Source: Bacillus paramycoides
Lineage (GTDB): Bacteria > Bacillota > Bacilli > Bacillales > Bacillaceae_G
Reading direction: 5' to 3'
Assembly: GCF_001884235.1 (NCBI RefSeq)
Contig: NZ_MAOI01000064.1
Location: 1 to 64,000, forward strand
DNA: 64,000 bases
Shown one piece after another: positions 55,056-63,637 of the stretch. The position numbers and the translations under genes are program-made. How positions within the stretch are numbered: position 1 is the stretch's first letter; each line of letters opens with the position of its first letter. The notes below the pieces were generated by a model. It did no database searches. It was not told where the DNA came from and worked only from the letters and a program-made list of their open reading frames with translations.

Positions 55056-55087
55056 GGCATCTGCAAATAGAGTTGATGTCTTTTTTT
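55056..55087 (+). terminator. possible attenuator in the ccpA leader
   Basis: GGCATC (55056-55061) can pair with GATGTC (55075-55080, one G-T pair), directly followed by T7 (55081-55087). It lies 60 bp before the ccpA start and well after the aroA terminator, so it would act on transcripts entering ccpA or end a short RNA. Confidence 0.5.
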
Positions 55088-55146
55088 CATTCAAGTGAAC
55101 CGATACATAAAAATAGATAACATAAATAGAAGGAGTGTGCGAAGAG

Positions 55147-56145
55147 ATGAACGTAACAATCTATGATGTAGCGCGTGAAGCGAATGTTTCAATGGCTACT
55201 GTATCACGTGTTGTGAACGGTAACCCAAATGTAAAGCCTACAACAAGAAAGAAAGTATTAGAAGCAATTGATCGTTTAGGATACCGCCCAAATGCGGTTG
55301 CACGTGGACTAGCAAGTAAGAAGACAACTACAGTGGGTGTTATTATCCCTGATATCTCAAATACGTTTTATGCAGAACTTGCTCGTGGAATTGAAGATAT
55401 CGCAACAATGTACAAATATAACATCATTTTAAGTAACTCTGACCAAAACAAAGAGAAAGAGTTCCACTTATTAAATACGATGCTTGGGAAACAAGTGGAC
55501 GGGATTGTTTTCATGGGTGAAGATATTACAGATACTCACGTTGAAGAGTTCAAAAAATCTCCAGTACCAATTGTATTAGCAGCGTCATTTGATGAGCAAA
55601 ATGAAACGTCATCAGTAAATATTGATTATACACAAGCAGCTTACGATGCAATGAAGCATTTTATTGAGCGAGGACATAAACGTATCGGTTTCGTCTCTGG
55701 TCCTTTCATTGATAAAGCGGGAAGCGCGAAGAAGTTACAAGGTTATAAAAAAGCTTTAGAAGAAGCAGGTATTTCATATGATGAAAATCTTGTAATCGAT
55801 GGAGATTACACATATGATTCAGGTCTAGAAGCGTTTGAAAAGCTTTGGAGCATTGATGAAAAACCAACAGCAATTTTCGTATCTTCTGATGAAATGGCAC
55901 TAGGTGTAATCCACGCAGCACAAGACGCTGGATTAAACGTACCAACTGATATCGAAGTGCTTGGTTTTGACAACACTCGCCTTGCCTTAATGGTACGTCC
56001 ACAGCTTTCAACAGTTGTACAACCAATGTATGATATCGGTGCAGTAGCAATGCGTCTACTAACAAAATATATGAACAAAGAAAAAGTGGAAGATCACACA
56101 GTTATCTTACCTCACCGTATCCAATTTAGAGATTCAACGAAGTAA
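55147..56145 (+). CDS. ccpA: catabolite control protein A
   Basis: 332 residues, a LacI-family regulator. HTH and hinge: [55 protein letters not shown]. Core includes [25 protein letters not shown] and the effector region. It binds cre sites when complexed with HPr-Ser46-P and directs carbon catabolite control. Start ATG 55147 gives the conserved MNVTIYD end; an in-frame GTG at 55135 is within the ribosome site region. Terminator at 56147. Confidence 0.96.
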   Translation: MNVTIYDVAREANVSMATVSRVVNGNPNVKPTTRKKVLEAIDRLGYRPNAVARGLASKKTTTVGVIIPDISNTFYAELARGIEDIATMYKYNIILSNSDQNKEKEFHLLNTMLGKQVDGIVFMGEDITDTHVEEFKKSPVPIVLAASFDEQNETSSVNIDYTQAAYDAMKHFIERGHKRIGFVSGPFIDKAGSAKKLQGYKKALEEAGISYDENLVIDGDYTYDSGLEAFEKLWSIDEKPTAIFVSSDEMALGVIHAAQDAGLNVPTDIEVLGFDNTRLALMVRPQLSTVVQPMYDIGAVAMRLLTKYMNKEKVEDHTVILPHRIQFRDSTK

Positions 56146-56146
56146 G

Positions 56147-56183
56147 CATAAAAGAGCTCACAGCGATAGCTGTGAGCTTTTAT
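56147..56183. terminator. bidirectional terminator between ccpA and a convergent small gene
   Basis: A 13-bp stem AAGAGCTCACAGC / GCTGTGAGCTTTT with GATA loop and T/A runs at both sides. Confidence 0.87.
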
Positions 56184-56311
56184 TCATATTCAGGATAATA
56201 TTGTTCACCTACTGTATCTACATGTTCATGTTTCTTAACGTGTAAAAATCTTGCATATAATTCTTTTCCTGTCTCAAATGGTGTTTCATTTAATTCGAAC
56301 ACATGTAACAC
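56180..56311 (-). CDS. 43-residue hypothetical protein
   Basis: Short gene on the minus strand: GTG start at 56311 with a perfect AAGGAGG 9 nt upstream (56321-56327), 43 codons and a TAA whose position abuts the shared terminator. The protein (start MLHVFELNETPFETGKELYARF, then HVKKHEHVDTVGEQYYPEYE) is soluble, rich in Glu/His/Tyr and looks natural in composition. Convergent with ccpA. No family recognised. Confidence 0.7.
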   Translation of the reverse strand: MLHVFELNETPFETGKELYARFLHVKKHEHVDTVGEQYYPEYE

Positions 56312-56457
56312 TTTTTGAAACCTCCTTAGTTTATGTTGGAAGACATTTGCTATAGATGGGGTTATTCCTTGTTATATGTCACATAAGTGCAAATTTAACT
56401 ATTATAGGGCAATGTCATGTATAATAGAAAGAAAAGGTTTGTGAGGGGGGAGAAGAG

Positions 56458-56730
56458 ATGATCGTTCTTTGGATAATTACGCTTTGCATGACTGCTATTT
56501 TTGCATATATAACGTTAAAACAAAATGGCTTAAAGCGATTTGTTCCAGGAAGTATTCTTGCAGGAATTGCCCTTATCACGTATGTAATTTCTATTTTTAC
56601 TGAAAGTATTTCGATAGATTTAAGTACGAGTTTAATGTTTATCGGTATTACACTATTTGCAGGTAGCATTATGGTACTTATGGTTGCAGGTATTATTATA
56701 TTTATTCATATGAATTCGGAAACGTTATAA
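56458..56730 (+). CDS. small three-helix membrane protein, function unknown
   Basis: A 90-residue protein with hydrophobic segments at about residues 1-21, 30-48 and 57-84. GGGGGAG lies 5 nt before the ATG and a strong shared terminator follows at 56736. No motif recognised. Convergent with mscL. Confidence 0.65.
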   Translation: MIVLWIITLCMTAIFAYITLKQNGLKRFVPGSILAGIALITYVISIFTESISIDLSTSLMFIGITLFAGSIMVLMVAGIIIFIHMNSETL

Positions 56731-56735
56731 CATAT

Positions 56736-56771
56736 AAAAAAAGGCATGCCCCGAAAGGGGCATGCCTTTTA
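56736..56771. terminator. bidirectional Rho-independent terminator
   Basis: A 14-bp stem AAAAGGCATGCCCC / GGGGCATGCCTTTT with GAAA tetraloop. It serves the small membrane gene and mscL. Confidence 0.9.
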
Positions 56772-56780
56772 TCCGTTCAA

Positions 56781-57185
56781 TTATGCTCTATCTTTAGAAG
56801 AGTTTTGTTGTTTTAGTAAGTCGCGAATTTCGCCAAGAAGAGCTTCTTCTTTTGTTGGTTCTGGAATTTCTTCCTCTTCCTCTTTTTCATCATCTTTTTT
56901 AGATGTTAGAGTGTTGAAAACTTTAACAAACATAAAGATAGAAGCTGCAATAATTAAGAAGTCAAAAATTGTTTGGATGAAGTTACCGTACATAATAGAT
57001 GATTTACCAAATGTAAGTTTTAAATCTGTAAAGTCAACGCCACCTAGCACCATACCAAGTAATGGTGTAATGATATCTTTTACTAAAGAACTAACGATTT
57101 TACCGAATGCAGCACCGATTACAACCCCGACAGCTAAATCAACGACATTCCCTTTGAAAGCGAATTTTTTAAATTCATTCCACAT
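56781..57185 (-). CDS. mscL: large-conductance mechanosensitive channel MscL
   Basis: A 134-residue protein. [43 protein letters not shown] is the MscL N-terminal helix and TM1. TM2 is near residues 70-95, and an acidic cytoplasmic helix ends the chain. It opens under membrane tension to release solutes during osmotic downshock. GGAAAGGATG-type site before the ATG. Confidence 0.95.
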   Translation of the reverse strand: MWNEFKKFAFKGNVVDLAVGVVIGAAFGKIVSSLVKDIITPLLGMVLGGVDFTDLKLTFGKSSIMYGNFIQTIFDFLIIAASIFMFVKVFNTLTSKKDDEKEEEEEIPEPTKEEALLGEIRDLLKQQNSSKDRA

Positions 57186-57313
57186 GTGTTATTCCCATCC
57201 TTTCCACGATTCAATATGAAATTTATAATTCCTATCAACATATTCTATAGAAACTTTTGATAGAAATAAAGGGGAAATGGGAATGAAAGTAAATTCTGAA
57301 AAATGTATCCGTT

Positions 57314-58240
57314 TTAATTTTTCCTTGCAGCGTGCATTAGAGATTGTAGCATTTGTTGAGATTTTAACCCCTCTAATCCATCTACAAGTGGTTTCGTATC
57401 TCCATGTACACATTCGATGAAATGATGAACAGCATCTTCAAAGCCGCGTTGTTTTAACGTCGTTTCCCATGAGGGTGAACCACTTTGTGAAACGGAGTTT
57501 TCCTGCTCAATTTCAAATGTGTTCATATTTTTTACGCGAATGATTTTACCTGTCGTCACAAGTTCAATTTGTTCTAAATTTGTACCGGCATGGCGGTGCA
57601 TCGCTGTAGAAAGTAGCAGTCCATTTGCAGTTGTATATGTATGATGTCCGTAAAGAAGTTCATTCTTTTCATTTATTTGCATCATATTGTGAACGACGTT
57701 AAGGTCATCATCAGCTAGCCAGCGAGCAGTATCTACAATATGTAAGTAATCATCTAACATTGTAAAGTCATACGTATATGGCCCGACTTTATTTGTGCGG
57801 TGCTTTTCAATCCGAATCCATGAAATATCAGTAGCCTGCTCTTTTGCAGCGACATACATAGGAACGAAGCGACGATTAAATCCAACCATTAATTTCCGAT
57901 TGTACTTTTCACTCATTTCGACTAGCTTTTCAGCTTGTTCAGTAGTAGCCGCTAACGGTTTATCTACATAAATATCGATTCCTTTTTCGAGAAGTTTAGA
58001 AACAATTTCATAATGTGTAGCAGTTGAACTATGAACGAAGATTGCATCACATTCTGAAGCTAACGTTTCAATAGAATGGAAGTCTTGAATACGATATTGC
58101 AGGCAAATTTGTTTTCTTTTCTCTGCGTTAGGTGTAAACGCCCCTACAAAATTCCAATTTGTTTCTTTTGTAAGTGTTGGGAGGTAGGCTTTCTGTGCAA
58201 TATTTCCAAGACCAATCATTCCGATTCGAGGTTTGTTCAT
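57314..58240 (-). CDS. Gfo/Idh/MocA-family oxidoreductase
   Basis: A 308-residue NAD(P)-dependent dehydrogenase. The Rossmann motif IGMIGLGNIAQKAYLPTL, the catalytic-site VDKPLAATTEQAEKLVE, and the second domain with YTYDFTMLDDYLHIVDTARW (His in the active site) are present. The substrate is probably a sugar or sugar-like compound, unspecified. ATG 58240 has GGGTGGG 7 nt upstream; the longer frame to 58291 lacks a site. Confidence 0.87.
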   Translation of the reverse strand: MNKPRIGMIGLGNIAQKAYLPTLTKETNWNFVGAFTPNAEKRKQICLQYRIQDFHSIETLASECDAIFVHSSTATHYEIVSKLLEKGIDIYVDKPLAATTEQAEKLVEMSEKYNRKLMVGFNRRFVPMYVAAKEQATDISWIRIEKHRTNKVGPYTYDFTMLDDYLHIVDTARWLADDDLNVVHNMMQINEKNELLYGHHTYTTANGLLLSTAMHRHAGTNLEQIELVTTGKIIRVKNMNTFEIEQENSVSQSGSPSWETTLKQRGFEDAVHHFIECVHGDTKPLVDGLEGLKSQQMLQSLMHAARKN

Positions 58241-58331
58241 TTTTATTCCCACCCTATTAGCAATATTTAATTGACGGGTTAAATGTAGCATAGGGCGTGG
58301 GAGGAAGGCAAAAAGTAGGATTTTTAATTTT

Positions 58332-59012
58332 TTACTTATCCCCCTCTAACAAAATCTTCTCTATCTCTTCAAAGTTATGAGCACGAGCATGTTGCAGCGG
58401 GGTAACACCATCATTGTCGGGAATATTTACATCTGCACCGTGTTCAATAAGTAGGCGAATGACTTGTTGTTGTGTTTCATCACCATTACTTAGTACGATG
58501 GCTTCCATTAAAGCGGTCCATCCGAGATTATTTACATGGTTAACATCGATATTTGTTCGAGCGAGGAGTTCTTGTATAACATCGAGATAACCGTGCTCTG
58601 AGGCTGGGATAAGAGCTGTTCCGCCGTAACGATTCGTAAGTGATGGATCCGCACCAGCATCAATCGTTAGTTTTAAAATGTCTAAGTAACCTTCCGCACC
58701 GGCGTATAGAAATGGGTTGTTTTTCATATCATCTTGTATATTTACGTCAGCGCCAGCATCGATAAGGGCTTTTGCGGTTTTTATATCATTTTTGTATGTA
58801 GCAATCATAAGAGGAGTACGTCCTTTACCGTCAGTTATATTTATATTTGCCCCTTTTTTTAGTAATGCTATAACAGTGTTAGTTTCTTTTTTCTCAGTAG
58901 CTGATAGTAGTGCTGTCCCCATGTTTGTCATCTCCTTTTTCACTTCTTGTTCTTGCGAGCAGCTTTGTAAAAAAATTACGCAACATATCATGCTTAATGT
59001 TTTTTTAAATAT
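58332..59012 (-). CDS. ankyrin-repeat lipoprotein (start codon uncertain, possibly ATA)
   Basis: Five to six ankyrin repeats fill the mature protein (GRTPLMIATYKNDIKTAKALIDAGADVN is one). A lipobox Cys follows VIFLQSC. The first in-frame ATG (58991) gives a signal peptide with no basic residue and no ribosome site. Seven codons upstream lies ATA (59012-59010), preceded 10 nt earlier by a perfect AAGGAGG. From there the peptide begins (M/I)FKKTLSMICCVIF, a normal signal with Lys-Lys. Either ATA is used or an ATG has mutated. An exported protein-interaction scaffold is likely. Confidence 0.75.
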   Translation of the reverse strand: MFKKTLSMICCVIFLQSCSQEQEVKKEMTNMGTALLSATEKKETNTVIALLKKGANINITDGKGRTPLMIATYKNDIKTAKALIDAGADVNIQDDMKNNPFLYAGAEGYLDILKLTIDAGADPSLTNRYGGTALIPASEHGYLDVIQELLARTNIDVNHVNNLGWTALMEAIVLSNGDETQQQVIRLLIEHGADVNIPDNDGVTPLQHARAHNFEEIEKILLEGDK

Positions 59013-59183
59013 AGAATTTCAACCTCCTTTTGTAAGCAGTGCGGCCTCTTAATTTAAACTGTAAAATAGGAACATTAAATTTTTATAAACTGGTGCTAAA
59101 ATTACTATAAAATCGCTTGAGTATTTGAACATATATTTTTATGCTTATGAATAATAAGGATGGATAAAGTGAGGATGTAAATT

Positions 59184-60641
59184 ATGTCTATTAAAACGAG
59201 GTTTTTATTTTCTTATATTGCCGTTATTCTCGTTTCCATTACGCTCATATTAGTCGCGGGATTTTTAATTGTTTTTTCGATAACGGGTGACTTGGAATCA
59301 GTGAAAAATTTTTATAAAAGTTCTTACATTCAAAAACCATTAACGGCAGAGGAGGAAAATGCTTTTCTTGAATTGAAATTAGCGGCAAAGCAGCACCAAT
59401 CTCAACTATTAGATGAATCGTTCGTGTCATCTATTGAAAAAGAAGGTGTGAAAATAGTTGTAAGAAAGGGAGAAAACATTTCATATGCTTCAAAAGTATT
59501 TGAAAGCGTAGCTTTAAAAGAAGCTCTTCCAAAATTTGAATCAGCAAATATTAATAGTCGTGGTACAACGGAACTAAATGATACATTTTACCGATATGTA
59601 AAATTCGATTTTTATTTTTCGCCGAATGAAGAAGGGAGTATATTTGTACTAAAAAAGCAAAGTTCTTTTGTAGATCTGACACAAAAATTATTTCCGATTT
59701 TATTTGTAGCGTTATTACTTTTAGCTATCTTACTCATTGGACTATTAAGTTATTTCGTCTCAAGAAGTGTAATAAAACCAATCTTTATATTGAAAGATGC
59801 GACAGAGAGAATTAAAGAAGGAAATTTAGATTTTCAAATTCCAGTTACGTCACATGATGAGATAGGTCAATTAAATCAAGGATTTGAGGAAATGAGGAAG
59901 AAGTTAAAAGAATCGATTGAAGTACAAACGCAGTATGAAGAAAATCGAAAAGAACTCATTTCAAACATCTCTCATGATTTAAAAACACCGATTACATCTA
60001 TAATAGGGTATGTTGAAGGAATAAAAGATGGGGTAGCAAATACGCCGGAAAAAATGGATAAGTATTTAACAACTATCCATACGAAAGCAAAACATATGGA
60101 CACACTCATTGACGAACTATTTTTGTTTTCGAAGTTGGATTTGAACCGAGTTCCATTTCAATTTGAAACGATAGAATTAAATATGTTTATGCAAGACTTA
60201 ATAGAAGAGATGCAGATGGATTTAAGTGAAGAGGGTATAGCTGTATACTTACAGTTACTACATGCATCACCACTATATGTAACAGCGGATCGTGAAAAAA
60301 TAAAGAGAGTTATATCGAATTTAATTCATAATAGTGTGAAGTACATGGATAAAGGTGAGAAAAAAATTACCGTTACAGCATCAAGTAATGAAAACAAAGT
60401 TATCGTGAAAGTGAAGGATAATGGATCAGGAATAGAATCTGATACACTTCCGTATATTTTTGAGAGATTTTATCGAGCGGAGCAATCACGAAATTCTAGC
60501 ACAGGTGGAAGTGGGCTTGGTTTAGCGATAGCGAAGCAAATTGTTGAAGAACATGGTGGGGAAATTTGGGCAGAAAGTAAGCTTGGAGAAAGCACAAGTA
60601 TTTTCTTCTCGCTGCAAAAAGTACAGGAATGTGGTGAATGA
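59184..60641 (+). CDS. two-component sensor histidine kinase
   Basis: 485 residues. TM1 about 8-32, an extracytoplasmic sensor region to about 167, TM2 about 168-192, then a HAMP linker (SRSVIKPIFILKDATERIKEGNLDF), HisKA with His264 in NISHDLKTPITS, and an HATPase with NLIHNSVKYM (N box), VKDNGSGIESD (G1) and GGSGLGLAIAKQIVEEHGG (G2). The signal is unknown. Its stop overlaps the region where the response regulator starts. Confidence 0.93.
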   Translation: MSIKTRFLFSYIAVILVSITLILVAGFLIVFSITGDLESVKNFYKSSYIQKPLTAEEENAFLELKLAAKQHQSQLLDESFVSSIEKEGVKIVVRKGENISYASKVFESVALKEALPKFESANINSRGTTELNDTFYRYVKFDFYFSPNEEGSIFVLKKQSSFVDLTQKLFPILFVALLLLAILLIGLLSYFVSRSVIKPIFILKDATERIKEGNLDFQIPVTSHDEIGQLNQGFEEMRKKLKESIEVQTQYEENRKELISNISHDLKTPITSIIGYVEGIKDGVANTPEKMDKYLTTIHTKAKHMDTLIDELFLFSKLDLNRVPFQFETIELNMFMQDLIEEMQMDLSEEGIAVYLQLLHASPLYVTADREKIKRVISNLIHNSVKYMDKGEKKITVTASSNENKVIVKVKDNGSGIESDTLPYIFERFYRAEQSRNSSTGGSGLGLAIAKQIVEEHGGEIWAESKLGESTSIFFSLQKVQECGE

Positions 60642-60642
60642 A

Positions 60643-61332
60643 TTGAAGAGAGTTTTACTAATTGAAGATGAAGTAAGTATTGCAGAATTACAGCGAGATT
60701 ATTTAGAAATTCACGATTTTCAAGTTGATGTAGAGCATTCTGGAGAAACAGGCTTACAAATGGCTTTGCAGGAAGATTATGATTTAATTATTTTAGATAT
60801 TATGCTTCCGAAGATGAATGGCTTCGAAATTTGCAAACAAATACGTGCTATAAAAGACATTCCTATTTTACTTGTTTCAGCAAAGAAAGAAGATATAGAT
60901 AAAATTCGCGGACTCGGATTAGGTGCGGATGATTATATAACGAAACCATTTAGTCCAAGTGAGTTAGTTGCAAGAGTTAAAGCACATATTTCTCGTTATG
61001 AAAGATTATCAGGAAATATAAATAAGCAACGTGATACGTTATACATTCACGGAATTTCTATAGATCAGCGAGCGAGGAAAGTTTCTATCAATAATGAAGA
61101 AGTTGCGTTTACAACGAAGGAATTTGATTTATTAACATTTTTTGTAATGCATCCAAATCAAGTGTTAAATAAAGAACAGTTATTTGAACGTATTTGGGGA
61201 TTAGATTCAGCTGGTGATTTAGCAACAGTTGTTGTTCATATTAGAAAGTTACGTGAAAAAATTGAAAGAGATCCTGCTCATCCGCAATATATTGAAACAG
61301 TGTGGGGAGCTGGTTATCGTTTTAACGTGTAG
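60643..61332 (+). CDS. OmpR/PhoB-family response regulator
   Basis: 229 residues. Receiver domain MKRVLLIEDEVSIAELQRDYL with phospho-acceptor Asp52 (LIILDIMLPK) and the Lys of LLVSAKKED, then a winged-helix DNA-binding domain (FTTKEFDLLTFFVMHPNQVLNKEQLFERIWG ... ATVVVHIRKLREKIE). TTG at 60643 gives the family-typical MKRVLLIEDE start; GTG 60634 is an alternative. It lies at once after the kinase, and the gene is closed by a terminator at 61334. Confidence 0.92.
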   Translation: MKRVLLIEDEVSIAELQRDYLEIHDFQVDVEHSGETGLQMALQEDYDLIILDIMLPKMNGFEICKQIRAIKDIPILLVSAKKEDIDKIRGLGLGADDYITKPFSPSELVARVKAHISRYERLSGNINKQRDTLYIHGISIDQRARKVSINNEEVAFTTKEFDLLTFFVMHPNQVLNKEQLFERIWGLDSAGDLATVVVHIRKLREKIERDPAHPQYIETVWGAGYRFNV

Positions 61333-61333
61333 T

Positions 61334-61366
61334 GAACCTGTCGAATTGTTGACAGGTTTTTTTTAT
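61334..61366 (+). terminator. Rho-independent terminator of the two-component operon
   Basis: AACCTGTC / GACAGGTT stem, 8-nt loop, T8 tail. Confidence 0.87.
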
Positions 61367-61508
61367 TAGAAAAAATGAGATTAAAAATATATTATCTTTA
61401 TTTTATCTTTTTTTAATAATTTATTTATAGGCAATTTATACCCGCTATTTATTATTAATATCACAGGAAGCAATGAAAATATTGATCATAAATTTGGAGG
61501 GTATAGAG

Positions 61509-62594
61509 ATGAAAAAAATGAAATTTTTAGTACCAGCAGTAATTGGATTTACAGTGCTTGTAACGGGATGCGCGCAAGGTGAAACGAAGGCGGAATCAAA
61601 ACAAGCAACGAAGCAAGAGGCAAAGAAAGAGAAGAAAAAACAACAAGCCCAAATTACGAAACTAGAGCCATTAAACGCAATGACATTACAATTAACGTTT
61701 TCTAAACCTTTATCAGAAGAGGAAGTGAAATTAGAAAACTTAGATGCAATTAAGAAAAACTTCGTGTTTAGTAATGGCCTGGAAATTGTGAATGTACCGA
61801 GACTAAAAACAGGGGCAACGAGTACATATATCGTACCTGTAATGGTGCAAAAACCAGGTGAAAAATATACGTTAAGTTATAAGGGTGGAAAAAAGGAAAA
61901 ATTTGAAGGAAGTTCGGAAAAGATTAATGTCCGCCAAGCGAAGCAAGTGACAAATGATACGTTTGAAATTGAATCATTTTTAGAAGATGGTGTGACGGAT
62001 TATGCAAATGTTATTGAAGCGTATAAAGCAGGAAGAGGTAATCAAGCCTTCCAATTAGATGATGAAAATAAAGATAAAGACGGTAAAAAATATCAAATAA
62101 TTTCTTCACTTCGTGATAGAAAACTAACGATTACAGCAAGTTCAGGTGAAAAAATTGAAGTTGGATATGTTCCGTTTACACAAGCTGCAGATGGTAGACA
62201 AGCACCTAAATTCCGATTACCTGCGGGTCAAACGTTGAAACCAGGAACAGAGTACACAATTACATCTGATTGGGCAACAGTTAAAAATCCGAAATTTACT
62301 GCTTCGTCTATCGCTCCGTTAGTAATTCAAAGTGCAGAAGCAATAGATAATAAATCCATTCAAGTTACATTAGACAAAGATCCGAGCATGGAACTTTTTG
62401 CTGGTAGAAAAGTAGAATTACAAAGTGAAGACGGAAATAAAATAGAAGCACAATATCGTTTTAGCTCTCGAAAAGGTGCAGTAGGAATCTTTGATTTACA
62501 AAACGGCGCAACTCTGCAACAAGGGATGAAGTATACAGTTGTACCAATGGGAGGCTGGGCGACTGGCGAACAAGTTACATTTGTAGGGAAATAA
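61509..62594 (+). CDS. lipoprotein of unknown function
   Basis: A 361-residue protein. Signal peptide MKKMKFLVPAVIGFTVLV with lipobox TGC (Cys near residue 21), then a Lys/Gln/Ala-rich linker. The rest is beta-rich repeats resembling bacterial Ig-like/SbsA surface domains (KLEPLNAMTLQLTFSKPLSEEE, AEAIDNKSIQVTLDKDPS). It probably sits on the outer membrane face. GGAGGG lies 8 nt before the ATG at 61509. It follows the two-component operon but has its own leader; control by it is only a guess. Confidence 0.65.
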   Translation: MKKMKFLVPAVIGFTVLVTGCAQGETKAESKQATKQEAKKEKKKQQAQITKLEPLNAMTLQLTFSKPLSEEEVKLENLDAIKKNFVFSNGLEIVNVPRLKTGATSTYIVPVMVQKPGEKYTLSYKGGKKEKFEGSSEKINVRQAKQVTNDTFEIESFLEDGVTDYANVIEAYKAGRGNQAFQLDDENKDKDGKKYQIISSLRDRKLTITASSGEKIEVGYVPFTQAADGRQAPKFRLPAGQTLKPGTEYTITSDWATVKNPKFTASSIAPLVIQSAEAIDNKSIQVTLDKDPSMELFAGRKVELQSEDGNKIEAQYRFSSRKGAVGIFDLQNGATLQQGMKYTVVPMGGWATGEQVTFVGK

Positions 62595-62602
62595 AATATG
62601 AA

Positions 62603-62636
62603 AAAAGTAGCAGGTTTAGTACCTGCTACTTTTTTG
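62603..62636. terminator. bidirectional Rho-independent terminator
   Basis: A 14-bp stem AAAAAGTAGCAGGT / ACCTGCTACTTTTT, loop TTAGT. The stop of the convergent hydrolase lies inside it. Confidence 0.87.
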
Positions 62637-63473
62637 GTGTAACGATTTATAAAACTCTTGAATAGTAGAAGTAAACTTAGTGACTTCTTCTAAAAAAGGA
62701 TAATGATTACTATGCTCAAATGGAACGAAGATAGAATTAGGCATACCCTCATGCATCTCGATAGAGTATTGAATAGGACACTGCGCATCGTGCCTTCCGC
62801 AAACAATAAGCGTCTTTGTTTGGATAGAAGGTAGGTACTCTCTCAAATCAAATGAAGGATATTCTTGAGAGAAAGCATTCATCCGGCTGGCGGACATTGT
62901 TTTTTGGATTGGTTTACAAAAATAAGAGTTATAGTTTTCGGGTTTGTATAAAGATAATTTTGTTCGTTTAGTAGATAATTCTTTTCTTTCTTCATTTGTA
63001 AGATGGGGGCTTTTTAAGTTCTCGATAAGCTCTTGCATATAATGAAACTGTGGGTGTGCTGGGTGATAAATACAAAATGATGTTTCGGTATAGTTACTGG
63101 CTGAAGCTCCAACGATAACTAATGATTGCAAGGAATTTGGGTATGTAATCGCGTATAGAAGTCCAAGCATACCGCCTGTTGAATGACCAGCGAAATGCCA
63201 TATAGGAAGTTGTAAAGCTTCTTTTATCGCTTCTAAGTCATGAATTGTTTCGATCATACTTAATTCGTTTTCTGACTGTGCTTTTACAGAGTGACCGACG
63301 TCTCGTAAATTAATGAGGAATACACGATGTGTAGAAGTGAAAACATCTGCAAAGTAATCGCCAGTTTCATTAAATTGTGAATAGTGATGTGTAATGCAAA
63401 GTGGTTCACCATTTCCTTTTATAAAGAGTTCGAATGTACCGCGTTTTGTATTGATTATTTGTTGTTTCCACAT
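62616..63473 (-). CDS. alpha/beta-hydrolase
   Basis: A 285-residue alpha/beta-hydrolase fold protein. The oxyanion region is CITHHYSQFNETGDYF, followed by RVFLINLRDVGHSV, a nucleophile elbow GHSTGGMLG with Ser, an acid in CGRHDAQCP and a late His in FEHSNHYPFLEE. The substrate is unknown. ATG 63473 has AAAGGTAG upstream; the 63494 ATG lacks a site. Confidence 0.82.
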   Translation of the reverse strand: MWKQQIINTKRGTFELFIKGNGEPLCITHHYSQFNETGDYFADVFTSTHRVFLINLRDVGHSVKAQSENELSMIETIHDLEAIKEALQLPIWHFAGHSTGGMLGLLYAITYPNSLQSLVIVGASASNYTETSFCIYHPAHPQFHYMQELIENLKSPHLTNEERKELSTKRTKLSLYKPENYNSYFCKPIQKTMSASRMNAFSQEYPSFDLREYLPSIQTKTLIVCGRHDAQCPIQYSIEMHEGMPNSIFVPFEHSNHYPFLEEVTKFTSTIQEFYKSLHQKSSRY

Positions 63474-63545
63474 AATATCACTACCTTTTCTCATTAGAGG
63501 TGGGATAGTCCGTTAGTAAACGAAAATATATCATCGATTTTTAGG

Positions 63546-63635
63546 ATATATCGATTTACCGACAGTAATCGACAATAAGACAATAATAGTAACGCATATT
63601 AAGAGGAGGCTGTTTAAAAACGAGCCTCCTTTCTG
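63546..63635 (-). repeat. dispersed repeat: terminator-like hairpin plus 19-nt motif
   Basis: Read on the minus strand, a GAGGCT...AGCCTC hairpin (about 63602-63630) is followed by TTATTGTC blocks and TGTCGGTAAATCGATATAT (63546-63564). The same hairpin type followed by the identical 19-mer occurs at 34050-34130 on the plus strand. In both places it lies just downstream of a gene end (acuC here, ytnP there). Confidence 0.75.
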
Positions 63636-63637
63636 TT

